Shown here in pieces: positions 25,871 to 35,147 of a DNA stretch of 64,000 nt (within the stretch, counting starts at the first letter, position 1; each line of letters begins with the position of its first letter). The stretch is from contig NZ_LT607751.1 of NCBI RefSeq assembly GCF_900090305.1, positions 1,860,001 through 1,924,000 of the forward strand, read 5' to 3'. The translations under genes and the position numbers were made by a program. Origin of the DNA: Micromonospora siamensis. GTDB lineage: Bacteria > Actinomycetota > Actinomycetes > Mycobacteriales > Micromonosporaceae. Under the pieces are notes generated by a model. That model saw nothing but the letters and a program-made list of their open reading frames with translations. It was not told the DNA's origin and ran no database searches.

Positions 25871-26737
25871 GTGGCATTGTCGCTGGTACTGGGGATCGTC
25901 GTGATCGCGCTCGTCGTCGCCGCGCTGACCGGGACACCGGCCGCCGGCGACCCCGCGCCCGCCCGGGTCCGCCGGACCGTGCGGGGTTGGCGGTGGGGCG
26001 GCCTGGCCGTCGGGGTTGCCGCAGCCGCCGTCGCCGTGCGGTCCGACCCGCTGGGCCGGGGTACGGCGATCGCCGCGCCGCTGCTCGGCCTCTGCGTACT
26101 CGCCGGGGTCGTCGCGGGGGAGAGCCGCGCCGCCCGCCCCACCGGCCCGGCCCGCACGGCCGCCCTGGAGACCCGCCAGGTCCGGCACTACCTGCCCCGG
26201 TGGCCGGCCCGGGCGGTCGCGGTCGCCGGTGCCGGCCTGGCCGTCCTGCTCGCGGCCACCACCGCCGCGGGTTCCGCCGACGACCTGGGCCGCGCCGGCC
26301 GCTCCCTGGCCTACGACTGCGGGGTGGTCGCCGGCAGCCACGGCCCGTGGGCCGGCTCCTTCTACAGCCTGCCGCTGGCCGTGGTGCTGGGCGTCGGCGT
26401 CCTGCTGGCCGGGCTGGCGCTGCGCCGCGTCGTCGGCCGCCCGCGCCCGGTGGACGACGCCGGTGACCTGGTACGCGACGACGCCGAGCGCCGCCGCGCC
26501 GGGTACGCCGTGACCGGCGCCTGCGGACTGCTGGTCACCGTCCCGCTGATCGGTGTCTCGCTGACCACCTCCGCCGGCCTGCTGGCCAGCCCGTGCCGTC
26601 CCCTGTGGTGGACGGCCGCCGCCTGGCTGCTGCTCCTGCTGGTCCCGGGCTGGCTGGCGCTGGCCGCCTGGAGCGTTACCGCCCTGCTCCGCTCGGGTGC
26701 CCCGACCCCCCGGCCTGCCGTACCCGTCGCGCGATGA
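25871..26737 (+). CDS. Polytopic membrane protein, GntR-linked
   Basis: 288 residues with about six membrane helices (for example LSLVLGIVVIALVVAAL at the start and LLLLLVPGWLALAAWSVTALL at the end) and Arg/Thr-rich loops. No transport signature is visible. The GTG start at 25871 has GAGGAG 8 bases upstream. Its stop overlaps the ATG of the GntR gene, forming an operon of the kind in which YtrA-type GntR regulators control adjacent membrane proteins or ABC carriers. Function unknown. Confidence 0.78.
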   Translation: MALSLVLGIVVIALVVAALTGTPAAGDPAPARVRRTVRGWRWGGLAVGVAAAAVAVRSDPLGRGTAIAAPLLGLCVLAGVVAGESRAARPTGPARTAALETRQVRHYLPRWPARAVAVAGAGLAVLLAATTAAGSADDLGRAGRSLAYDCGVVAGSHGPWAGSFYSLPLAVVLGVGVLLAGLALRRVVGRPRPVDDAGDLVRDDAERRRAGYAVTGACGLLVTVPLIGVSLTTSAGLLASPCRPLWWTAAAWLLLLLVPGWLALAAWSVTALLRSGAPTPRPAVPVAR

Positions 26738-27105
26738 CCCCGACCCTGCGCCTGGACGCCGACGACCCGACGCCCCCGTACGAGCAGTTGCGCCGGCAGT
26801 TCGTCGACCTGATCGGCTCGGGCGTGCTGCCGCTGGGGGAGCGGCTGCCGCCGCTGCGCCAGCTCGCCGGTGACCTGGGGCTGGCCGTCGGCACGGTGGC
26901 GCGGGCGTACCGGGAGTTGGAGGCCGCCGGGCTGGTCCGTTCCCGCCGCGGCGGCGGTACCCGGGTCACCCGCGACGTCCCGCCGCCGGAGGGCGGACCG
27001 GCCCTGGACCGGCACGCCGCCGCGTACGCCCGACAGGCGAGCCTGCTCGGCGCGGACCTGGAGGCCGCCGTCACCGCGCTGCGCCGGTCCTGGCCGGCGG
27101 GTTGA
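26734..27105 (+). CDS. GntR-family regulator, YtrA type
   Basis: 123 residues: a winged helix (PPYEQLRRQFVDLIGSGVLPLGERLPPLRQLAGDLGLAVGTVARAYRELEAAGLV) followed by only a short helical tail, the small YtrA class of GntR proteins. It is translationally coupled to the membrane protein before it. It is the probable ligand-responsive repressor acting at the duplicated dyads 25789-25858. Its 3' end overlaps the convergent membrane gene by 35 bases. Confidence 0.88.
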   Translation: MTPTLRLDADDPTPPYEQLRRQFVDLIGSGVLPLGERLPPLRQLAGDLGLAVGTVARAYRELEAAGLVRSRRGGGTRVTRDVPPPEGGPALDRHAAAYARQASLLGADLEAAVTALRRSWPAG

Positions 27106-27661
27106 ACGGCACCAGTCCGGCGAGGACCAGCGCTGCCCCGACCGGCAGCAGGTCGAGGTTCACCGCGATCGCCACGAACCCGGCCAGCACCAGTGCGGGC
27201 GCCCAGGGCGGCAGCAGCCGGGGCCGGGCCGTCGCGGCCAGCGTCAGCAGGGTGAGCAGCCCCAGTTCGAACAGCAGCGGCCCACCGAAGAGCACCAGGT
27301 CCGGGGTGTCCACCGCGTCGGCGAAGCTGCCGAAGATGTCTCCGAGGATCACCCAGACGAAGCCGACCACCCCGACCAGCCCGGCCGCCGTGGCCACGTC
27401 GGCGAGGATGCGCCGTGGCCGCGAACCGTCCCGCAGCACCCCGCGCAGCCCCACCATGAGGACTCCGAAGAGGACGACGCCGAGCAGGAACAGGGTGTGG
27501 CCGAGGTTCCAGGCCCAGCCGTCCTTGTCCCGGTGGCCGTCCAGGCCGTCGAGCAGGCGCAGCAGCCCGTAGGCGAGCAGCAGCAGGGCGGCAGTCACGG
27601 CGGTCGGCCGCAACCAGCGGTACGCGGTGCGCCCGGCGACCCGGGCATCGTCGGTGATCAT
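27071..27661 (-). CDS. Hypothetical membrane protein
   Basis: 196 residues with about five hydrophobic helices (AVTAALLLLAYGLLRLL, LGHTLFLLGVVLFGVLMVGL, GLVGVVGFVWVILGDIF and two more). No family is recognised. The ATG at 27661 has GTGAGG upstream. It converges on, and overlaps by 35 bases, the GntR gene; a Micromonospora-type hairpin lies upstream of it. Confidence 0.72.
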   Translation of the reverse strand: MITDDARVAGRTAYRWLRPTAVTAALLLLAYGLLRLLDGLDGHRDKDGWAWNLGHTLFLLGVVLFGVLMVGLRGVLRDGSRPRRILADVATAAGLVGVVGFVWVILGDIFGSFADAVDTPDLVLFGGPLLFELGLLTLLTLAATARPRLLPPWAPALVLAGFVAIAVNLDLLPVGAALVLAGLVPFNPPARTGAAR

Positions 27662-27744
27662 TGCCTCACCCTCCCGGCACCCGGCCCCCAGAAACATCCG
27701 GCCCCGTCCCCGACCTTCCCCGGACACCCGACCCCGAGACCCGC

Positions 27745-27805
27745 GTCGATCATGAAGTTGGCGGCACTGATGGAGATCCACATCGCCGCCAACCTCATGA
27801 TCAAC
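27745..27805. repeat. Intergenic hairpin repeat downstream of a VOC gene
   Basis: GATCATGAAGTTGGCGGC (27748-27765) pairs with 27785-27802 with one mismatch, around a loop that itself has GAT/ATC pairing. It begins nine bases after the VOC stop, so it may end that transcript. I recall similar sequences as frequent intergenic palindromes in Micromonospora (recollection, not searched). Confidence 0.7.
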
Positions 27806-27813
27806 ACCGTCGT

Positions 27814-28179
27814 CTACTGGGGGCGGTGGCAGACCGCCTCGACGTTGTTGCCGTCGGGGTCGCGGACGAAGGTGCCGTAGTAGGTCGGGTGGTATTCGGG
27901 CCAGACCTTCGGGGCGTGCAGGACCTCCGCCCCGGCGGCGATCGCCGCGTCGTGGAAGGCGTGCACGGCTTCCCGGTCGGGGGCGGTGAAGGCGACGTGC
28001 GCCGGCACGGGCGTCGCGTCCGGGCTGGCGGGCTCCAACCAGAAGTCGGGGCGGTCGACGCCGTACCCGATGGGGCCGGGCTCCATGATCCGCCGCCCGC
28101 CCAGCGGGGCGAGCACGGCGTCGTAGAAGGCGGCGGCGACCGGCAGGTCGCGCACCGGGACAGAGAAGTGGTCGAGCAC
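27814..28179 (-). CDS. VOC-family (glyoxalase-like) protein
   Basis: 121 residues with the VOC fold: LDHFSVPVRDLPVAAAFYDAVLAPLG at the N-terminus and YYGTFVRDPDGNNVEAVCH at the C-terminus, giving the His and Glu metal ligands of the two half sites. The substrate is unknown. It lies divergent (103 bases) from the ECF42-type sigma gene; VOC, YciI and similar small proteins are frequent partners of that sigma group, so linkage to its regulon is possible. Confidence 0.85.
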   Translation of the reverse strand: MLDHFSVPVRDLPVAAAFYDAVLAPLGGRRIMEPGPIGYGVDRPDFWLEPASPDATPVPAHVAFTAPDREAVHAFHDAAIAAGAEVLHAPKVWPEYHPTYYGTFVRDPDGNNVEAVCHRPQ

Positions 28180-28282
28180 GATGCCTCCCGGCGGTCCGTC
28201 GTGACCGGGCCACCCTACGAGCGGACTACGACACTTCCGCCCGGTGCTGGCGGTTGTCGGACCAGGCTGCTGTCATGGGCGC

Positions 28283-29545
28283 GTGGCGGAGACCGAGGCG
28301 GCGCGGCGGACCGTGGAGACGGTGTGGCGGATGGAGTCCGGGCGGGTGGTTGCCGGCATCGCCGGCCTCGTCCACGACGTCGGGCTGGCCGAGGAGTTGG
28401 CCCAGGACGCGCTGGTCGCCGCCCTGGAGCAGTGGCCGCGCGACGGGGTGCCGGCAAACCCGGGCGCCTGGCTGACCACCGTCGGCAAGCGCCGGGCGAT
28501 CGACCTGATCCGTCGCCAACAGACCCAGCAGCGCACCCTCACCGAGCTGGGCCGCGACCTGGACGAGCAGGTCACGGTGGACTTCGACGCCGCCGTCGAG
28601 GAGCGGATCGACGACGACCTGCTGCGGCTGATCTTCGTGGCCTGCCACCCGATCCTGTCCCCTATCGCCCGCGCCGCGCTCACCCTGCGGCTGCTCGGTG
28701 GCCTGACCGTCGGCGAGATCGCCCGCGCCTTCCTCACCTCCGAGTCCACCATCGGGCAGCGGATCACCCGCGCCAAGCAGACCCTGGCCACCGCCCACAT
28801 CCCGTTCGAGGTGCCCACCGCGTCCGAGCGGGCCGAGCGGGTCGACTCGGTCCTGGAGGTCATCTACCTGATCTTCAACGAGGGGTACGCGGCCACCGCC
28901 GGCGACGACTGGATGCGCCCCGAGCTCACCCGGGAGGCGCTGCGGCTGGCCCGGGTGCTCCAGGGGTTGATGCCCGACGAGGCGGAGGTGCACGGGCTGG
29001 CCGCGCTGCTGCAGGTCCAGGCGTCCCGCATCCCCGCCCGTACCGGCCCGGACGGCGAGCCGGTCCTCCTCGACGACCAGGACCGCGCCCGCTGGGACCG
29101 GCTGCTGATCAGCCGTGGGCTGGCCGCCCTGGACCGGGCGCGTACCCTCGGCGACCCCGGCCCGTACACCTTGCAGGCCGAGATCGCGGCCTGCCACGCG
29201 CGGGCGCGTACCCCCGCCGAGACGGACTGGCCGCGGATCGCGGCCCGCTACGCGGACCTGGTGGCGTTGGTGCCCTCGCCGGTGATCGAGCTGAACCGGG
29301 CGGTCGCCGTGGCCCGGGCCGACGGGCCGGCCGCCGGCCTGGCCCTGGCCCGTGAGCTGGCGGACGAGCCGTCGTTGGAGCACTATCACCTGCTGCCCAG
29401 CGTGCTCGGTGACCTGCTGGCGCGGCTCGGCCGGCACGACGAGGCGCGGGCCGAGTTCGAGCGGGCAGCGGGGCTGGCCGGCAACGGACGGGACCGGAAA
29501 CTGCTGCTCGACCGGGCCGCCGAAAGTTCCCAGAAAAAATCTTGA
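28283..29545 (+). CDS. ECF42-type RNA polymerase sigma factor with C-terminal extension
   Basis: 420 residues. Sigma region 2 (VAGIAGLVHDVGLAEELAQDALVAALEQWP and PGAWLTTVGKRRAIDLIRR) and region 4 (LTLRLLGGLTVGEIARAFLTSESTIGQRITRAKQ) are followed by a long helical extension with TPR-like character, including IYLIFNEGYAA and HYHLLPSVLGDLLARLGR. This architecture and length match the ECF42 group, which has no anti-sigma factor and relies on the extension for activity. The DGPF/YciI gene downstream is the standard partner of the group. The GTG at 28283 has no strong ribosome site; an upstream TTG-type start at 28244 is less likely. Confidence 0.88.
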   Translation: MAETEAARRTVETVWRMESGRVVAGIAGLVHDVGLAEELAQDALVAALEQWPRDGVPANPGAWLTTVGKRRAIDLIRRQQTQQRTLTELGRDLDEQVTVDFDAAVEERIDDDLLRLIFVACHPILSPIARAALTLRLLGGLTVGEIARAFLTSESTIGQRITRAKQTLATAHIPFEVPTASERAERVDSVLEVIYLIFNEGYAATAGDDWMRPELTREALRLARVLQGLMPDEAEVHGLAALLQVQASRIPARTGPDGEPVLLDDQDRARWDRLLISRGLAALDRARTLGDPGPYTLQAEIAACHARARTPAETDWPRIAARYADLVALVPSPVIELNRAVAVARADGPAAGLALARELADEPSLEHYHLLPSVLGDLLARLGRHDEARAEFERAAGLAGNGRDRKLLLDRAAESSQKKS

Positions 29546-29552
29546 GCGAGGA

Positions 29553-29579
29553 TGTCGGATCCGGGGCGGCCCGTGCGAC
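29553..29579 (+). promoter_or_regulatory. Putative ECF42-type promoter for the DGPF gene
   Basis: TGTCGG (29553-29558), 17 bases, then CGAC (29576-29579), 44 bases before the DGPF start. This fits the TGTCGA ... CGA-type promoter described for ECF42 sigma factors, so the sigma encoded just upstream probably transcribes the DGPF gene. Confidence 0.55.
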
Positions 29580-29622
29580 GCGTCGGTGAAAGGCCACTTC
29601 CGATCGAGAGGAACCACCCACC

Positions 29623-30000
29623 ATGCGCTTCATGATCATGCACAAGCTGGACGAGACGGTGCCCGGCAGCTACCAGCCGACCCCGGAGTTCCTGGCGCTG
29701 CTCGGCCCCTTCATGGAGGAGGTGACCAAGTCCGGGGTGATGCTCGCCGGGGAGGGGCTGCGCCCCAGCACCGACAACGCCGCCCGGGTGAAGGTCACCG
29801 ACAAGAAGACCACCATCACCGACGGGCCGTTCACCGAGACCAAGGAACTCATCGCCGGGTTCGTGCTGGTCGACGTGCGGGACAAGGCGGAGGCGGTGGA
29901 GATCGCCCGCCGGTTCGCCGACGTCTTCGCCCAGACCGGGCTGGACGTGGAGATCGACGTCCGTCGGGTCACCGAGTTCGAGGACATCACCGCCGGCTGA
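29623..30000 (+). CDS. YciI/DGPF-domain protein
   Basis: 125 residues, starting MRFMIMHKLDE and carrying the eponymous DGPF motif in ITDGPFTETKELIAGFVLVDV. These small ferredoxin-like proteins are the conserved neighbours of ECF42 sigma factors and are among their targets. The biochemical role is unknown; a YciI catalytic His-Asp pair is only partly kept. GAGAGGAACC precedes the ATG and a strong terminator follows. Confidence 0.9.
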   Translation: MRFMIMHKLDETVPGSYQPTPEFLALLGPFMEEVTKSGVMLAGEGLRPSTDNAARVKVTDKKTTITDGPFTETKELIAGFVLVDVRDKAEAVEIARRFADVFAQTGLDVEIDVRRVTEFEDITAG

Positions 30001-30010
30001 GCCCAGCCGC

Positions 30011-30039
30011 CGCCTGCCACCATGCTCTGGTGGCAGGCG
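30011..30039 (+). terminator. Terminator after the DGPF gene
   Basis: A perfect 12-bp stem (CGCCTGCCACCA / TGGTGGCAGGCG) with a five-base loop begins ten bases after the stop. Confidence 0.85.
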
Positions 30040-30149
30040 CGACCGCTTACGACCACGATCACCTCCGTGAGCCGTCACGGTCCCGGTGCGGCTGCATCCG
30101 GAACCGATCGCGGTACCGCGTGCGTCTGAACGGGTGGAGGTGCACGGGG

Positions 30150-31055
30150 ATGAGGCGCTGTCTGCTCGCGACGACCGTTCTGCTGCTGCTCGCCGGCTGT
30201 CACACCGAGTCGGGCACCGACGTGGGCTCACCCGCTCCGGCTCGGGGCGACCTGAGCGACGAGCAACTGCGGCAACAGGCCCGCGCGGTCCTGGACCGGT
30301 ACGACCAAGCGGTGCGGCGCTCCGGCGGCGGCCCGCGATTCGTGCCCGTCGGCCCACCGCAGCAGCAGCTGGGTGACTGGGAGCTGGCGAACGGGCGGAA
30401 CAAGAATTCGCTGGCCGCCGGTGAGTTCGCACCCGTCGCCGACCTGCCGACCCCACCGCACCCCACGGGCAGCGTGATCTGGAACGACGGCACCCGGGAC
30501 ACCGTGCCGCTGGTCGGGGCCGAGGCCACCCTGGCCGGGTTCCGGGCCGACGGGGCGCGCTGCGACGGCTGCCCGCCGCTGCGGGTCACCGGCGCCCGGC
30601 TGACCACCCTGGAGGTGGAGACGACCAGGGGTGACGCGACCGTCCCGGCCTGGGAGTACACGCTCGCCGGCACCGCCGTACGCCTGGTCCGGGCGGCGGT
30701 CGACCCCGCTGCCACGGTCCAGGTGCCGCCGCTGCCGTGGGATCCGAATTCGCCCAGCGTGCAGCGGATCGAGAAGGCGACCACCCAGCGCGGCGGCCGC
30801 ACGCTGACCGTCTCGTTCACCGGGGCTCCGGGGCCGGGCAGCGAGCCGTGCGGGGTGGACTACACGGCCGAGGCGGTCCAGTCGGTGTCGGCGGTGGCGG
30901 TGATCGTCCACGCGCACCCGCACAGCCGCCAGGGGGCGTGCCCGGACATCGGGGCCGAGCGCATCGCGACCGTGGAGCTGGCCCGCGAGATGGGGGAGCG
31001 GGCCGTGCTGGAGGTGCAGCAGGGGCAGCCGGTCCCGGTCACCGTCACCCGCTGA
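30150..31055 (+). CDS. Secreted lipoprotein of unknown function
   Basis: 301 residues. MRRCLLATTVLLLLAGC is a type II signal peptide with lipobox LLAGC, so the protein is expected to be lipid-anchored outside the membrane. The mature part is beta-rich with a CDGC pair in the middle and two more cysteines (EPCGVDYTAE and RQGACPDIGAE) that could form disulphides. GGAGGTGCACGGGG precedes the ATG. No enzyme motif is seen. It stands alone between the terminator and the MmpL gene. Confidence 0.82.
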   Translation: MRRCLLATTVLLLLAGCHTESGTDVGSPAPARGDLSDEQLRQQARAVLDRYDQAVRRSGGGPRFVPVGPPQQQLGDWELANGRNKNSLAAGEFAPVADLPTPPHPTGSVIWNDGTRDTVPLVGAEATLAGFRADGARCDGCPPLRVTGARLTTLEVETTRGDATVPAWEYTLAGTAVRLVRAAVDPAATVQVPPLPWDPNSPSVQRIEKATTQRGGRTLTVSFTGAPGPGSEPCGVDYTAEAVQSVSAVAVIVHAHPHSRQGACPDIGAERIATVELAREMGERAVLEVQQGQPVPVTVTR

Positions 31056-31233
31056 CGTCGGCGCGGCGCTTCGAGACAGCAGGCGGCACGCCGCCCGCCG
31101 TCCGAAAAGGATTTGCCCACCACCGGTAGCATCCACGCTGGGTAGCGGAATGCTGCCGTCATCGTGACGGCCGGGCAGCCGGTAGGCGTCGGGCCCCGGG
31201 CCGTCGAGCGCAGGCGAACACACGGGGGAAACC

Positions 31234-33381
31234 ATGTTCGAGCGGTTGGGCAGATTCGTCGTACGCAGGGCGTGGTGGGTGATCGCGGGCTGGCTGCTCG
31301 CCGCGCTCGCCATCGTCTTCACCGCACCGTCACTGTCGGACATCACCTCCGCCGACCAGGAGAGCTTCCTCCCCAAGTCGTACGAGTCGGTGCAGGCCAC
31401 CGAGCTGGCGAAGAAGGCGTTCCCGCAGCAGGCCACCGCCACGGCGAGCATCGTGGTCAAGCGCGCCGACGGGCAGCCGCTCACCGAAGCCGACCAGACG
31501 AAGGTCGGCGAGCTGGCCCAGACGCTGAAGGCGAAGGACATCGCGCACACCAGCGGCTACCTGACCGGCCCGCCGGCCGTCGCGCCGGACAAGTCGGTGC
31601 AGGTGGTCACCGTCGGCCTGGACGCGCCGACCCCGGACGACCCGGCGCTGCTGGACGCCGTACGCGACCTGCGGTCCTCGCTCGGCCCGGCGCTGTCCGG
31701 CAGCGGGTTGAGCGCCGGGGTGGCCGGTGACGTGGCGAGCTTCGTCGACAACGAGAACACCTTCAACAGCGCCTTCGCCGTCGTCGGCGTCGCCACGATC
31801 ATCCTGATCATCGGACTGATCCTGATCATCTTCCGCAGCCCGATCGCCGCGCTGCTGCCCGTCGTGGTGATCAGCGTCGTCATGGCGGTCACCAGCGGGC
31901 TGGTCGCCGCCGCCGGCAAGGCCTTCGACCTCAACGTCAGCCAGGATTTGCAGACCATCCTGCTGATCGTGCTGTTCGGTATCGGCACCGACTACATCCT
32001 GTTCCTGCTGTTCCGCTACCGGGAGCGGCTGCGCGCCGGCGACGACAAGCGCACCGCCATGATCGTCTCCGTGGAGCGGGTCGGCGAGGTCATCACCTCG
32101 GCAGCCGGCGCGGTGATCGTGGCTTTCCTCGTACTCCTGCTGGCCTCCCTGGGGTTCTTCGGCTCGCTCGGTCCGGCGCTGGCGATCGCGGTGGCGGTCA
32201 TGCTGGTCACCTCGCTGACCCTGATCCCGGCGATCGTGTCGCTGCTCGGCCGGTGGGTGTTCTGGCCGTCGAAGGCCTGGCAGAAGGCGCCGAAGGCCAC
32301 CATGGCCCGCCGGCTCGGCGCGGCCATCGGCCGCCGGCCCGCGCTGGTCGCCGCCGCCTCCGGCGCCCTGCTCGTGGCGCTGGCCGCCGGTACGCTCAGC
32401 TACCAGGCGGACTACGACTTCAGCGCCGGCTTCCCGCAGGACACCGAGTCGGCGAAGGCCGCCAAGGACCTGCAACGCGGCTTCGCCGCCGGCGCGCTCG
32501 CCCCCACCGAGGTCTACCTGACCACCGGCAACGGCAGCCCGCTCACCGACCAGCAGGTCAACGGCTTCGCCGCCGCCGCGGCCGACGCCCCCGGCGTGGC
32601 CCGGGTGCAGCCCACCGAACGCGGTACCGACCCGAGCGTCGCCCGGGTCAACCTGCTGCTGAACGAGAACCCGGTCTCCAACGAGGCGATCACCCTGGTC
32701 CGGGACGACCTGCGCGACGCCCTGCACGCTGCGGCCCCGACCGGTACGAAGGCGCTGGTGGGCGGGCCGACGGCGATCTTCGCGGACATCAACTCGGCCA
32801 ACAACCGGGACCTGTCGGTGATCCTGCCCGTCGCGGCCGGGTTGATCGCGTTGATCCTGGCGCTGCTGCTGCGGAGCCTGGTCGCGCCGATCTACCTGGT
32901 GATTGCCGTGCTGCTCAACTTCGCGGCCACGCTCGGAGCGACGGTCTATCTGTTCCAGGGGTTGCAGGACAAGCCGGGGGTGACGTTCCAGCTGCCGATC
33001 ATCCTGTATCTGTTCGTGGTGGCGATCGGGACGGACTACAACATCCTGATGATCGCGCGGCTGCGGGAGGAGGCTCGGGAGGGTCACGAGCCGCATGAGG
33101 CTGCTGCCATCGGGGTGGAACATGCCGGGCCTACGGTTGCCGCGGCCGGGTTGATTCTGGCGGGGACGTTCGGGGTGTTGATGCTGGCGCCGATCTCGTT
33201 CCTGCAGCAGATGGGGTTCGCGGTGGCGATCGGGATCGTGCTGTCGGCGTTCGTGATGTCGATGTTCTTCGTTCCTGCGGTGACGGCGCTGATCGGGCAT
33301 GCGGCTTGGTGGCCGGGGCATGGGGATGCGCGGCGGGTCGAGGGGCCGCGCGCCGAGCCGGAGCCAGCGGGCGTGGCCTAG
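31234..33381 (+). CDS. MmpL/RND-family transporter (MMPL domain x2)
   Basis: 715 residues, two repeats of one helix, a large exported loop and five helices. The MMPL signatures GIGTDYILFLLFRYRERL in the first repeat and AIGTDYNILMIARLREEA in the second hold the proton-relay Asp-Tyr pairs of the family. Such pumps export lipids, siderophores or drugs. The start at 31234 (MFERLGRFVVRRAWWVI) is typical. No lipid biosynthesis genes are adjacent. The segment 33382-33548 downstream has no gene. Confidence 0.88.
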   Translation: MFERLGRFVVRRAWWVIAGWLLAALAIVFTAPSLSDITSADQESFLPKSYESVQATELAKKAFPQQATATASIVVKRADGQPLTEADQTKVGELAQTLKAKDIAHTSGYLTGPPAVAPDKSVQVVTVGLDAPTPDDPALLDAVRDLRSSLGPALSGSGLSAGVAGDVASFVDNENTFNSAFAVVGVATIILIIGLILIIFRSPIAALLPVVVISVVMAVTSGLVAAAGKAFDLNVSQDLQTILLIVLFGIGTDYILFLLFRYRERLRAGDDKRTAMIVSVERVGEVITSAAGAVIVAFLVLLLASLGFFGSLGPALAIAVAVMLVTSLTLIPAIVSLLGRWVFWPSKAWQKAPKATMARRLGAAIGRRPALVAAASGALLVALAAGTLSYQADYDFSAGFPQDTESAKAAKDLQRGFAAGALAPTEVYLTTGNGSPLTDQQVNGFAAAAADAPGVARVQPTERGTDPSVARVNLLLNENPVSNEAITLVRDDLRDALHAAAPTGTKALVGGPTAIFADINSANNRDLSVILPVAAGLIALILALLLRSLVAPIYLVIAVLLNFAATLGATVYLFQGLQDKPGVTFQLPIILYLFVVAIGTDYNILMIARLREEAREGHEPHEAAAIGVEHAGPTVAAAGLILAGTFGVLMLAPISFLQQMGFAVAIGIVLSAFVMSMFFVPAVTALIGHAAWWPGHGDARRVEGPRAEPEPAGVA

Positions 33382-33548
33382 GGGTGGATCGACCGGCGGC
33401 CCGAGCCATCATTGTCGGGCCGCCCGGTCATCTGTCGCCCGGGCTGACCAGGCCGCTTTGTAGGCGATCACACGAGCTGCCCGGGGTCGCGGGCATCGAG
33501 CTTCTGCGGCAGCCTCCGCCGACCACCACCCGCAGGGTCTACAACGAG

Positions 33549-35147
33549 TCAGTCCAGATCTCCGGCGTCGATGCGCGCGTTCACCCCTGCGTGTTCGGAC
33601 AGCAGATAGAGCAGGTTGGAGCCGTCGATGAGCTCGAGTGGCTTCCCCGACGCAAAGTCGTAGGACGCTGGGCCGTAGCCGCTGGTGGTCACGAGGATCC
33701 CCTTGGAGGCGCCTTCATTCTGAAGTGTCCCAAACAGGTCGCGCACCGCTGACACGTCGACAGTGTTGCGGTAGCGCTTGGCCTGGATGACGACCTTTCC
33801 GCCGAAGATCGGTCGAGGGTCGAAGGCCACGCAGTCGACGCCACCGTCCCGGGACGCTCGCGTCTGTTTAGTGTCCAGGCCCATCTTCGCGAAGAGATTC
33901 TGGATCAGGCTCTCGAACTCCGTAGGCGTGAGCTTGAGCAGGTTCGGCCGCTGGTCAAGGTCGGCGAGTACGTCGACCTCGTCGACGAACCGCTTGTCGA
34001 CCATGTCGAACTCAAGTACCGGCCGCACCGGAGCCAGTTCGGCGGGTCGCTTCGACACCGAGGCGTTGAGATGTTGAAGGCAGGCCAGCGGCTCGACCAG
34101 GCTCAGGTTGAGCTCCGTGAACACCTCACGGGTCGTTCGCAGGGTCACCAAGCACGGTTGAACGGATGCGCCCGTCCGAGGATCTGTCGTGTCGACGATG
34201 CCGTTGAACACTACGGTCTCCACCAACCCGGAGCGGTCAGCTTCGAATAGTTCGTGCACCGTCCGCAGGGTGACCTGAGCGACGAGGTTGGCGTACCGCT
34301 CCTTGATCTCCTTGGCTGGACGGGCGGCGGTGGTGATCTCGTCGCGCGCCTTGACGTAGCGGTGCTCCCGTACGGCGGGGATCACGTCCAGGGTCGGCAG
34401 GTGATACTCCACGACCAGCTGCCGGGATTCTGGTACGTAGGCGAGGCGATAGTGCTGCGGGAAGTCGTCGGGATATACCGAGTTTCCCAGCACCATGCCG
34501 AAGTACTCGACCACCGCTGCCGGTTCGGCGGCAGCCACCGTAGCGGCGAATCGGTCGATCTCGGCATTGTGTGCCTTGATCTCCGCTTCGACCTTTGCGC
34601 AATGCTGCTGATAGCTCTGGTGGGCAGTCGACAGTCGGTGCTGACGGTGGGCTTCTGCTTTCGCATGCTGAGCCTGTGCCTGCGCAAACGACTGTTGCGC
34701 GCCGGCGAGCTGTTGCTGGTACTTTGCCTGACCGCCGAACATCTTGCCCAGGCCGGTGGGCGCGGGCGGCTCGAATCGGCGCCAATCCGGGGGCGGCAGT
34801 GGAGTGCCGAGGGGTCCTGGGTCGAACGGTGGATGCTTCGCCGACCTCCTGAGGCGACGAAAGTCGATGTGGTCGTCGACGTCGAGCGTCGCCGCCAGAA
34901 GATTGTCTAGCTCCTCCAGGTGGGCTTGGAGATCAGAGTTCTGGGCGGCCACCTCGGCGACGCGTGCCGCGGCGTACAACCGCTTCCGTTCCCGCTCGTC
35001 GGCAGCGCTGGCGCGCTGTGCGGCCTTCATCGCCCGGTCCGCCTCCCGGCGCATCTGCTGGTGATGCCGGTATGCGGCGGCCTGAGCTTGCTTCTGGGCG
35101 CGCACTTGCCGCGCGTGCGCCCGCTGCATCTCCTTGAGGATGCCCAC
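33549..35147 (-). CDS. Mrr-type restriction endonuclease with N-terminal coiled coil
   Basis: 532 residues. Residues 1-85 and 150-205 are Gln/Ala/Arg-rich coiled coils; a beta-rich middle (210-390) precedes a C-terminal Mrr_cat domain (PD-(D/E)XK): LTPTEFESLIQNLFAKMGLDTKQTRASRDGGVDCVAF and VVIQAKRY place catalytic D438 and Q455-x-K457. Mrr enzymes cut modified DNA or serve as effectors in defence systems. The start is a GTG. It is 242 bases behind the helicase gene on the same strand, in a region of lower GC than its surroundings, consistent with transfer. Confidence 0.82.
   Translation of the reverse strand: MGILKEMQRAHARQVRAQKQAQAAAYRHHQQMRREADRAMKAAQRASAADERERKRLYAAARVAEVAAQNSDLQAHLEELDNLLAATLDVDDHIDFRRLRRSAKHPPFDPGPLGTPLPPPDWRRFEPPAPTGLGKMFGGQAKYQQQLAGAQQSFAQAQAQHAKAEAHRQHRLSTAHQSYQQHCAKVEAEIKAHNAEIDRFAATVAAAEPAAVVEYFGMVLGNSVYPDDFPQHYRLAYVPESRQLVVEYHLPTLDVIPAVREHRYVKARDEITTAARPAKEIKERYANLVAQVTLRTVHELFEADRSGLVETVVFNGIVDTTDPRTGASVQPCLVTLRTTREVFTELNLSLVEPLACLQHLNASVSKRPAELAPVRPVLEFDMVDKRFVDEVDVLADLDQRPNLLKLTPTEFESLIQNLFAKMGLDTKQTRASRDGGVDCVAFDPRPIFGGKVVIQAKRYRNTVDVSAVRDLFGTLQNEGASKGILVTTSGYGPASYDFASGKPLELIDGSNLLYLLSEHAGVNARIDAGDLD

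Noticed and set aside
28244..28282. Upstream TTG extension of the ECF42 sigma
   Set aside because: The added residues include CC and have no family match; the GTG at 28283 gives a normal length.
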